Source: Angelobacter sp036557225 (GTDB lineage: Bacteria; Acidobacteriota; Terriglobia; Terriglobales; Acidobacteriaceae). From it: a stretch of DNA of 64,000 nt. Shown here piece after piece: positions 57,866 to 64,000 of this stretch (within the stretch, counting starts at the first letter, position 1; the number at the start of each line of letters is the position of its first letter). Location: positions 62,001 through 126,000 of the forward strand of contig DATBHX010000055.1 in assembly GCA_036557225.1 (NCBI GenBank), read 5' to 3'. The translations under genes and the position numbers were made by a program. A model generated the notes under the pieces. The model did not search any database. It had not been told where the DNA came from and saw nothing but the letters and a program-made list of their open reading frames with translations.

Positions 57866-59209
57866 ATGTTTCGTCGGCTTGCCATTGCTTTTGTCCTCAC
57901 CACAGTTTGCCTGGCGCAAGACAAACCGCAAACCGACACAGTCGTCCGCATGGAACAGATCGTCCAGTCTTACGTTCCTACCAAACAATTCATGGGATCG
58001 GTGCTGGTAGCGCAGAATGGCAAAATTCTCCTGGACAAGGGTTACGGCTTCGCCAACCTGGAGTGGCAGGTTCCAAACACACCAACGACCAAATTTCGGT
58101 TGGGTTCCATCACCAAGCAGTTCACCGCGGCTTCAATCCTTCTGCTGGAAGAGCGTGGCAAGCTGAAAGTGGACGATCCGGTGAAGAAACACATGCCTGA
58201 CGCGCCCGCCGCCTGGGACAAGATCACCATCTTCCATCTGCTGACGCACACCTCCGGCATCCCCAGCTTTACCAGCTTCCCTGATTATGAATCCAAAGAA
58301 GCGCAAGCTATGACGCCGCAGCAGCTGGTCGACTGGTTTAAGGACAAGCCTCTGGAATTTGAGCCGGGAAGCAAGTGGAATTATTCCAACTCCGGATACG
58401 TCCTGCTGGGCTACCTGATCGAGAAGATCAGCGGCCAGAGCTACGCCGATTTCGTTCAGCAAAACATCTTTACCCCACTGGGAATGAAGGATTCAGGCTA
58501 TGACTCCAACTCTGCCTTGATCGCGCACCGTGCTGCCGGTTATTCGCGCGGCAAAGACGGCCCGCAGAATGCCGGCTTCGTGAACATGAGCATTCCTCTC
58601 TCGGCCGGCGCTCTGTATTCCACCACAGAGGACCTTTTGCGCTGGGAAGAAGGCTTGTTTGGCGGCAAAGTGCTCAAGCCTGAGTCGTTGGCCAAGATGA
58701 CGACCCCTTTCAAACAGGACTACGCGTTCGGGCTCGGCGTGAGCACAAAAAACGGACACAAGATGATCGCTCACAATGGCGGCATCGAAGGTTTCAATAC
58801 CTCTTTGATTTACTTTCCTGACGACAAATTGGTCGTCGCGGTGCTGGCTAATCTGAATGGTCCTTTCGCCGATCAAATCGCAGCCCAGTTGGGCGAGGTA
58901 GCGCATGGCGAGAAGGTGATGCTGATCTCAGAACGCAAGGAGATCACCGTGTCGCCCAAAATCCTTGCTCAGTATGTGGGTAACTATGAATTAGCGCCTA
59001 CATTCAGTATCGCCATCACGCTGGAAGGCGACCAACTGATGGCCCAGGCCACCAATCAACGCAAAAATCCTCTCTTTGCTGAGTCGGAGACCATGTTCTT
59101 CCTCAAGATTGTCGACGCCCAGGTTGAATTCGTGAAAAACAACAAGGGCGAGGTCACCGCGCTGATCCTGCATCAGAGCGGCCGCGACACACGGGGCGAG
59201 AAAAAATAG
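57866..59209 (+). CDS. Exported serine hydrolase (beta-lactamase class C-like)
   Basis: A 447-residue protein. The signal peptide (MFRRLAIAFVLTTVCLAQD) is followed by the class C-like domain with nucleophile Ser81 in SITK (81-84), the YSN motif (173-175) and an HNGG in place of the KTG loop (KMIAHNGGIEGFNTSL). A smaller beta-barrel C-domain follows (about 355-447). Such proteins are esterases, D-aminopeptidases or peptidases more often than true beta-lactamases, so the substrate is unknown. GAGGAG precedes ATG 57866. Confidence 0.9.
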   Translation: MFRRLAIAFVLTTVCLAQDKPQTDTVVRMEQIVQSYVPTKQFMGSVLVAQNGKILLDKGYGFANLEWQVPNTPTTKFRLGSITKQFTAASILLLEERGKLKVDDPVKKHMPDAPAAWDKITIFHLLTHTSGIPSFTSFPDYESKEAQAMTPQQLVDWFKDKPLEFEPGSKWNYSNSGYVLLGYLIEKISGQSYADFVQQNIFTPLGMKDSGYDSNSALIAHRAAGYSRGKDGPQNAGFVNMSIPLSAGALYSTTEDLLRWEEGLFGGKVLKPESLAKMTTPFKQDYAFGLGVSTKNGHKMIAHNGGIEGFNTSLIYFPDDKLVVAVLANLNGPFADQIAAQLGEVAHGEKVMLISERKEITVSPKILAQYVGNYELAPTFSIAITLEGDQLMAQATNQRKNPLFAESETMFFLKIVDAQVEFVKNNKGEVTALILHQSGRDTRGEKK

Positions 59210-59298
59210 GGTAGATCGCCGGTCCTCAACGGTTTCTTTCCAACTTCTTTATAACTTCTTTATGCGCCTGCAGCCGATGATGAAAGTGGTAACCAATC

Positions 59299-59454
59299 AT
59301 GGCGCATTTATTTCTTCGCATTCTGGAAGCGATTTTCTTTATCGGGCTCGGTGGCTCAATGGTAGTGGCCGTTCTGGCTTTCGTGGGCGATATCCACGAG
59401 TTCTTTGAGAAGGACCGGCCTGAAGGGGCAGCAAGTCAGGCCATCGGCGACTGA
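59299..59454 (+). CDS. Small membrane protein, 51 residues
   Basis: ATG 59299 to TGA 59454 encodes MAHLFLRILEAIFFIGLGGS, MVVAVLAFVGDIHEFFEKDR and PEGAASQAIGD: one membrane helix with a Gly-rich core and an acidic cytosolic tail. It has protein-like composition and a rho-independent terminator 28 nt after its stop. The ribosome site is weak. It resembles the 45-residue protein at 49956-50093 in helix and tail. No named family. Confidence 0.65.
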   Translation: MAHLFLRILEAIFFIGLGGSMVVAVLAFVGDIHEFFEKDRPEGAASQAIGD

Positions 59455-59481
59455 TAAGAACGCGCGGTGCTCTCTCCTGAA

Positions 59482-59508
59482 GCGCACGGCTTGGTCGTGC
59501 GCTTTTTT
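59482..59508 (+). terminator. Rho-independent terminator
   Basis: Stem GCGCACG / CGTGCGC with a 7-nt loop, followed by six T. It ends the transcript of the 51-residue protein gene. Confidence 0.88.
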
Positions 59509-59527
59509 CTTCGGTCCGAATTTCCTG

Positions 59528-60436
59528 CTAATAAATCTGCGGCCCACCCGACGGCCGTGTCTTCCACCGTCGATGCACCCACAACCACTGTTCCGGATAT
59601 TGGCGGGCGTAGTTCTCAATCACCTTCGTAAACAACGCAGTGTTGGCAAGGGCATCTGCCTCGTCGTCACCGGTCGAAACCAACTGCAGCGCCGGATCAA
59701 AGTGTATCTTGTATTTACCCAGTTGCTTGTCCCAGATGGCGAATGAAGGGACCACAGCGGCGCCGGTGTGCAGCGCCACTCGCGCCAGCCCTGTAGCCGT
59801 GCAGGCGGGTATTCCGAAGAAGTCGACGAAAGCGCCCTGTGGCGGTGTCATGTTGGTGTCCATCAGAATGCCAACGGCCTCGCCGCGCTTCATCGCGCTC
59901 AGCAGGCCGCGGGCAAAATCTCCTTTGCCGAAGGTACTGTTGCCGTGAAGCGTGCGGTAACGGTCCACCAGCGCATTGACGTAGGGATTGTCCAGCGGGC
60001 GCACCACAATGTTCATCGGATGGCCGTTCAACGAATGCACAAAGGAGCTGATCTCCCATCCGCCAAAGTGCGCCGTCAGATAAATGACACCTTTGCCGCG
60101 CGCGGCCGCCTCGGCAAAATTCTGGAAGCCTTCGTAGATCGCGACCTGCGAAGCGTTCTCTTTGGTATAGCGCGGGAACAGGACAAACTCAGCCAGCTGC
60201 CGTCCCAGGCCAAGAAAAAGCTGACGCAAGATCCGCAGTTTTTGTTTACGGCTTTTTTTGGGGAAAGCCAGATCCAGGTTGCGAACGCCTACTTTGCGCA
60301 GGCGCCGGTGCACGGTATAGACCGCCAGGCCCACACCCTGGCAGAATCCGCGCGCCAACGGACGCGGCAGCACGCCAATCGAGCGCGCCAGCAGCCAGAC
60401 AGGAAAATACTCAAGCTTGTGCCGGAGGGTGGACAA
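59528..60436 (-). CDS. Lipid A biosynthesis-type acyltransferase (LpxL/HtrB family)
   Basis: A 302-residue protein: N-terminal amphipathic/membrane segment (KLEYFPVWLLARSIGVLPRP), then the LPLAT fold with the catalytic HX4E in LTAHFGGWEISSF and the substrate-binding region VVRPLDNPYVNALVDRYRT and GILMDTNMTPPQGAFVDFFG. It should transfer an acyl chain to lipid A or another lipid at the inner membrane. The start is a TTG at 60436, the first possible after an in-frame stop; no ribosome site is seen, so the N-terminus may be slightly different. It is divergent from the cytochrome gene. Confidence 0.88.
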   Translation of the reverse strand: MSTLRHKLEYFPVWLLARSIGVLPRPLARGFCQGVGLAVYTVHRRLRKVGVRNLDLAFPKKSRKQKLRILRQLFLGLGRQLAEFVLFPRYTKENASQVAIYEGFQNFAEAAARGKGVIYLTAHFGGWEISSFVHSLNGHPMNIVVRPLDNPYVNALVDRYRTLHGNSTFGKGDFARGLLSAMKRGEAVGILMDTNMTPPQGAFVDFFGIPACTATGLARVALHTGAAVVPSFAIWDKQLGKYKIHFDPALQLVSTGDDEADALANTALFTKVIENYARQYPEQWLWVHRRWKTRPSGGPQIY

Positions 60437-60629
60437 ATTGGGACGGTATCATTCAGGGGAAAATATTTCAAATTGGCGTAACCATTGCCGTGCCGGCGGC
60501 CTCCAATTATATTGGCGTGTGCTTTTCGAGCGCGGAGTTGTGGCTTTCTTGCCAATTGATAGATCCCGGGTTTTTCAATATCTGAATATCCAGCAGTCAA
60601 ATGTTTGCAATCAGGAAGGAGAACATTGC

Positions 60630-61169
60630 ATGAAGCTTCCCCAGACGTTCCTCGCCCTCGCCGGCATTCTGGCCCTCTGTGGCTGCAAGGCCAGCCAGCC
60701 CAGCAAAGTCGAGAGCACCGTGGCCAATGAGGTCAAGCATGAAATGACCGTCGGCGGCAAAGACGTGAAAAACCCGATTCCCTACTCCGCCGACGCGGCC
60801 AAGGAAGGACAGGAGCACTTCGGGCATCACTGCGGCATCTGTCACGGGCTCGACGGCCAGGCTACGGGAGTGCCTTTCGCCACCAGGATGCAGCCGCCGG
60901 TTCCCGACCTCACCTCGAAAGATGTTCAGGACTATGCTGACGGCCAGCTAAAGTGGATCATCGAAAACGGTATCGGCCCTTCCGGTATGCCGGGATGGAA
61001 AGGCGATCTCACCGATGAAGAGATGTGGAACATCGTTCATTTTCTCCGTCACCTGCCGGCCAAGGGCAGCCTGGGCATACCGGCGATCTACAAGGAAGAA
61101 GCCGAAGAACACGAGCACGCCGAGGGCCAGCATCACCACGATGCGACGCCGCATACGCACAAGCACTAG
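60630..61169 (+). CDS. Cytochrome c lipoprotein
   Basis: A 179-residue periplasmic lipoprotein. The lipobox is LALCGC (Cys19). One heme c site is CGICH (Cys68, Cys71, His72) after GQEHFGHH, and Met ligation is likely in GPSGMPGWKGDL. The C-terminus is His/Glu-rich (EEHEHAEGQHHHDATPHTHK), which may bind metal. It probably carries electrons at the outer face of the inner membrane. AAGGAG precedes ATG 60630. A terminator follows at 61187. No partner oxidase is nearby. Confidence 0.92.
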   Translation: MKLPQTFLALAGILALCGCKASQPSKVESTVANEVKHEMTVGGKDVKNPIPYSADAAKEGQEHFGHHCGICHGLDGQATGVPFATRMQPPVPDLTSKDVQDYADGQLKWIIENGIGPSGMPGWKGDLTDEEMWNIVHFLRHLPAKGSLGIPAIYKEEAEEHEHAEGQHHHDATPHTHKH

Positions 61170-61186
61170 GGAAATTGTAGAAAATG

Positions 61187-61214
61187 AAACGGGAGCTGAT
61201 TTGCTCCCGTTTTT
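61187..61214 (+). terminator. Rho-independent terminator
   Basis: Stem AAACGGGAG / CTCCCGTTT with an 8-nt loop and a T run (61210-61214), just after the cytochrome gene. Confidence 0.85.
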
Positions 61215-61263
61215 CTTGTGCAGCCGAACTCGGCTAGCGCCGCTTTTTTATCGGACGCAAATC

Positions 61264-62145
61264 TCAAATTACAGATGGATCGATCGTCGCTTTGGATATC
61301 TGGAATGGCGGAGGTGTCGGTGAAGGCGATGCTGCCGGAGCTTGTTCGTTTGCCGGCGCCTCATTCGCGGGGGTTGTCGCTGGAGCCTGGGCTGGCGCGG
61401 CCGGCGGATTCACCGGGGCCGACGATGCCGGAGGCGGCGGTGGCGGCGTCTTGCTGCTGGAAGAGCTCGCCGCCGTGGTATCACTGCCTACGGCCTTGCG
61501 AACGGCAGCCACAAACGGCTCTGCCGGCTGCGGCGTCGGCACCGATCCGGTCAGGATGGTCTTGAAATCCACCATGCGCCCGTAGAGTTCGCGTGTGGCA
61601 TCTTCGTCCTGTTTAATGGCGGCTCCATTAAGACTGATGCCGGCAAATAGGCCTCGTGCGCGCGAATAGGTCAGAACCTCGGCGCGCATCTTCCAATCTG
61701 TAGAGCCTTCCGCGTGACGTCCTACCGGCCCGGCTGCAACGGAAATGTCTGCGCCCAGCTTGAACTTGCTGGTCAGCAGCGCAGTCATGCCGCGGTCATT
61801 CATGATCACCATCACCAGGTCCACGGCTTGCCCGCCGATTTGCAGACCGACACTTCCACCAGTCGTCGTGAGCGGCGCAGGCGCGCTCCACCCTGATGCG
61901 ATCCGGCAAGTAGCCATGCCGCGGCCATGCGCGCCGCCGACCACAAATCCTCCCTTGATCAATGACGGCACCACAGCCACGCACTTGGCCGAGCCAAGGA
62001 TCTCTTCCGGAATTCCCTTGTCCGGCGTGGCCATAATTTCATTCAACACCGTAGCTGCCGACTCGACGCGGCCCGCGGCGGTTTCAGAAAACGACATACC
62101 CGTCAATAAAAGTGCCAAAAGCACAACACGAAACATGAATTTCAT
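61264..62145 (-). CDS. SYLF (Ysc84) lipid-binding domain protein
   Basis: A 293-residue exported protein. The signal peptide (FRVVLLALLLTGMSFSETAA) is followed by the SYLF domain: ATVLNEIMATPDKGIPEEIL, KCVAVVPSLIKGGFVVGGAH, VGLQIGGQAVDLVMVIMNDR and SRARGLFAGISLNGAAIKQD. A low-complexity Ser/Pro/Ala tail ends the protein. SYLF domains bind phosphoinositides in eukaryotes; the bacterial role is unknown. ATG 62145 has GAGGGG upstream. A structured leader with a terminator-like hairpin precedes it. Confidence 0.88.
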   Translation of the reverse strand: MKFMFRVVLLALLLTGMSFSETAAGRVESAATVLNEIMATPDKGIPEEILGSAKCVAVVPSLIKGGFVVGGAHGRGMATCRIASGWSAPAPLTTTGGSVGLQIGGQAVDLVMVIMNDRGMTALLTSKFKLGADISVAAGPVGRHAEGSTDWKMRAEVLTYSRARGLFAGISLNGAAIKQDEDATRELYGRMVDFKTILTGSVPTPQPAEPFVAAVRKAVGSDTTAASSSSSKTPPPPPPASSAPVNPPAAPAQAPATTPANEAPANEQAPAASPSPTPPPFQISKATIDPSVI

Positions 62146-62202
62146 AATCCCCTCAAAAATGATTTTATCCGTTGGGAGCTGGAAGCAGGTAAGAAGATGC
62201 GG

Positions 62203-62323
62203 AAAAATAATAAAGGGTTGGATACGGTGACCCTCGTAACCGTGTCCAACCCCGTCTCCCAGGTTCTGTGGTAGGTGAGTAGAGTATCCACCCGGGCTAT
62301 TTTCGCGGCAAGTAACCGGGGTT
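62203..62323 (-). promoter_or_regulatory. Structured leader with attenuator-like hairpin
   Basis: On the minus strand, AACCCC (62323-62318) can pair with GGGGTT (62253-62248), enclosing CCCGGGT/ACCTGGG (62296-62290 with 62264-62258). A stem GTTGGA-ACGGT / ACCGT-TCCAAC (62250-62217) with an A/T-rich tract follows. The GTT shared by the first stem and the hairpin allows competition, like an attenuator or riboswitch. It matches no class I can name. Confidence 0.5.
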
Positions 62324-62401
62324 CCGGCAATGATGCCGTTTTGGACATGTACCTGGGGGGATACCTTTCTAGTTAACAGCCGCTGCATCTTTTTCGCATG
62401 G

Positions 62402-62429
62402 AAAAAGCCCGGCAAGGCACGCCGGGCTT
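62402..62429 (-). terminator. Rho-independent terminator
   Basis: On the minus strand, AAGCCCGGC / GCCGGGCTT with a 7-nt loop, then TTTTT. It ends the transcript of the LuxR-type regulator gene. Confidence 0.88.
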
Positions 62430-62448
62430 CCTACGGCAGAGGAGAAAT

Positions 62449-63105
62449 CTACTTTGACGATGTCACCAGCGAATGCGTGATGGCGTGGACGGAGAGCGCA
62501 ATGCGGTTCTGCACGCCCACCTTGCGCATCAGTTTGGCGACGTGCGCCTTCACCGTGCGCTCTTCGATACCCAGCACCGACCCAATCTCCTTGTTTGATC
62601 GCCCGACCACCAGCAGCTCCAATACTTCTTTTTCGCGATCGGTAAAGGTAACGCGGCCTGCGGGGAAAATACGTCCTGGTGAAGAGGTCACGCGTTCGAT
62701 AAAGATCGACAGGACGCGACGCGGCGCCCAGACTGATCCGGCGTGAACAATCCGCATGGCCTGAATAAACTCCGCTGGTGATGCGGCTTCGTCCACGTAG
62801 CCTTTAGCGCCCGCAGCCAGAGCTTTCAGTATCGTCTCATCATCCGCGCCGCTGCCGGTGACGATGATGCGCAGATCAGGCCGTGCGGCCTTGAGTCCAG
62901 CCATCACGTCAAAAAGGTTCTGCCCCGCGCGCGTACCCAGCAGCACCAGATCAATATCTTTGCGCGGGCCCAGTTCTGCCAGACTGCAGGAGACCAGTTC
63001 CAGATCCGTTTCCGTATCAAACAAACTTTTCAATCCAATAAAACGCAGCGGGTCACTCTCAACCACAGCGATGCGAATCGTTCTCTTCGATGCGCCTGCT
63101 TTCAT
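62449..63105 (-). CDS. LuxR/NarL-type regulator with degenerate receiver
   Basis: A 218-residue protein. The C-terminal LuxR HTH is clear (about 150-215: VTFTDREKEVLELLVVGRSN, IGSVLGIEERTVKAHVAKLM). The N-terminal receiver-like domain has VVESDPLRFIGL, but the acceptor site reads DIDLVLLGTRAG, with Gly57 where Asp is expected, and the usual Lys is replaced (GYVDEAAS). It therefore probably does not work by phosphorylation. ATG 63105 has GGAGC upstream. A terminator follows. The target genes are unknown. Confidence 0.88.
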   Translation of the reverse strand: MKAGASKRTIRIAVVESDPLRFIGLKSLFDTETDLELVSCSLAELGPRKDIDLVLLGTRAGQNLFDVMAGLKAARPDLRIIVTGSGADDETILKALAAGAKGYVDEAASPAEFIQAMRIVHAGSVWAPRRVLSIFIERVTSSPGRIFPAGRVTFTDREKEVLELLVVGRSNKEIGSVLGIEERTVKAHVAKLMRKVGVQNRIALSVHAITHSLVTSSK

Positions 63106-63264
63106 CAATGCTCCTTCCGAGACCGTGGCGTATTAACTTTGCATTGTAAGCAAAAAATTGCATGTACGATCTGAAAGTATCATGAACCTCGGCCCAAGCC
63201 CATTGGTTAGCAGGGTACATGTACTTAAGTTGCAGCGCAAGATTGAGGGGTTCGGCCTAGGGGG

Positions 63265-63906
63265 TTACTTGCTGGCTTCCATACGAGTGCTTCCCGGACG
63301 CAGCGCAAAACCGTCATCATGACCAAGCGCAAAGCCTCGGCGATAGCCTTCGCAGTAGCTTCCTTCGGCCGCCGCGTCGGCCTGCTTGGTTGGATGGGCA
63401 CAGCTCACGTAGTGAAAATCGATCAGGGCGGCAGAGGAATTGTCAGAACCGCCGCGCTCAAAGCCATCACCGTATCCGGTAAGGAAACCCTCATCAAAGA
63501 CGGCATGCTTTGGATCAGCCGGCAAAGGCGATTGCTCCAGCGAGCCGGCTACCGAACGCAGGTTCTCTACCGCGCGAAAGCTTCTTCCCAGATAGCCATC
63601 GCTGTATCCGGCCTTTAATCCTGCCTGAAAACCCTTATCGAAGACAGAACGCGGTCCAAACTTTGACGAGTAGCGAGTTTTTACGTCGCGCAAATCTGCG
63701 AGCTTTGCCCGCATCAGACGGCCCATGTTGATGTCAGTATTACCGGCATGGTAGCCCTCTTCGTAGCCGTGGCGATATCCGTGGGCAAACGTGGAATGCG
63801 CCAGAACCGCGGCAGAGCCGGCCTCCTCAAGATGCTGTTCTGGGGTTTGTGCTTGCGCGGCCGCCCAGGACGCTAGCATGGCAAGCGAGAGCAAGAGTCG
63901 TAACAT
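63265..63906 (-). CDS. Exported protein with Yae1-like GX3 repeats
   Basis: A 213-residue protein with a signal peptide (MLRLLLSLAMLASWAAAQA). The mature part carries several G-(Y/F)-x2-G-(Y/F)-x2-G runs: HGYRHGYEEGYHAG, GFQAGLKAGYSDGYLG, GFLTGYGDGFERGG and GYRRGFALGHDDGF. This resembles the deca-GX3 motif of Yae1, but here it is exported and spread over four blocks. Function unknown. The ATG at 63906 is preferred over one at 63963 because the signal peptide starts there; the ribosome site is weak. Confidence 0.75.
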   Translation of the reverse strand: MLRLLLSLAMLASWAAAQAQTPEQHLEEAGSAAVLAHSTFAHGYRHGYEEGYHAGNTDINMGRLMRAKLADLRDVKTRYSSKFGPRSVFDKGFQAGLKAGYSDGYLGRSFRAVENLRSVAGSLEQSPLPADPKHAVFDEGFLTGYGDGFERGGSDNSSAALIDFHYVSCAHPTKQADAAAEGSYCEGYRRGFALGHDDGFALRPGSTRMEASK

Positions 63907-64000
63907 AGGATCGGAAAGTACACCCCTGTTTCTTCTATGGTCAGATGAACCTCGGTAATCCAAGGATGTGCGTCTTTTGTCCGCAGCCTAAGGTCAAATT

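Noticed and set aside
62203..62323. Naming the SYLF leader as a c-di-GMP or c-di-AMP riboswitch
   Set aside because: The conserved core sequences of those classes are absent.
1..64000. CRISPR arrays, tRNA or rRNA genes, transposases, integrases, phage genes
   Set aside because: I looked for these on both strands and saw none; short RNAs without clear signatures could still be missed by eye.

Overview
Organism and evidence. The window is about 64 kb of moderately GC-rich bacterial chromosome. Lipid A-type acyltransferase and Lnt genes point to a diderm. The gene content (DUF92, DehI-type, SYLF and YVTN proteins, an APC transporter with a UspA-like tail, Ku) and the intergenic palindromes with CTTTAG/CTAAAG cores fit an acidobacterium of the Terriglobia/Koribacter type. 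That assignment is inference, because no rRNA is present. No tRNA, rRNA, CRISPR array, transposase or integrase was seen. Layout. 0-4.4 kb: end of a dTDP-sugar epimerase gene, a sodium/solute symporter and an exported GH3 hydrolase. 4.4-17.3 kb, minus strand: a long chemosensory operon whose core order (PilH-like receiver, CheW, PilJ-like MCP, CheR, CheA-REC, CheB, CheW) is that of the Pseudomonas pilH-pilI-pilJ-pilK-chpA-chpB-chpC cluster. It is extended by a REC-DUF4388 (PATAN-type) protein, a receiver with a coiled-coil tail, an orphan H-box protein and an unknown 525-residue protein. Most genes overlap by 4 nt. 17.5-22.6 kb, minus strand: a three-gene two-component operon (multi-GAF/PAS kinase, receiver, sigma-54-dependent NtrC-type activator). 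23.0-30.7 kb, plus strand: a second complete set (MCP, CheW, CheR, CheA, CheB, CheY, CheX) closed by a terminator. The main discovery is that three sigma-54-type promoters (about 14.9, 17.4 and 22.9 kb) head the chemosensory transcripts, and each has an upstream 17-bp inverted repeat of the form TGTCTCA-N3-TGAGACA. A further copy lies before the kinase gene. This suggests that the NtrC-type activator encoded between the two chemosensory operons co-regulates both and itself. 30.7-38.9 kb: YVTN lipoprotein, Ku, DUF92 membrane protein, a membrane-anchored thioredoxin-like protein beside two tandem 10-cysteine exported peptides, and a run of small unknown proteins. 38.98-40.55 kb: a gene-free, repeat-rich stretch. 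40.5-49.9 kb: housekeeping genes (DUF218, TsaC, TrmH-type methylase, RarA, RDD protein, CoA-binding protein, prfB with its +1 frameshift, lnt). 49.9-64 kb: a small membrane protein, APC-UspA transporter, DehI-type protein, exported unknowns, a short KdpD-like kinase with an OmpR-type regulator, a serine hydrolase, a second small membrane protein, a lipid A-type acyltransferase, a cytochrome c lipoprotein, a SYLF protein with a structured leader, a LuxR-type regulator with a degenerate receiver, and an exported protein with Yae1-like glycine repeats. How it works together. The inferred theme is surface motility or surface sensing by type IV pili under sigma-54 control. No pilus or flagellar structural gene lies in the window, so that output is inferred from gene order and domains only.
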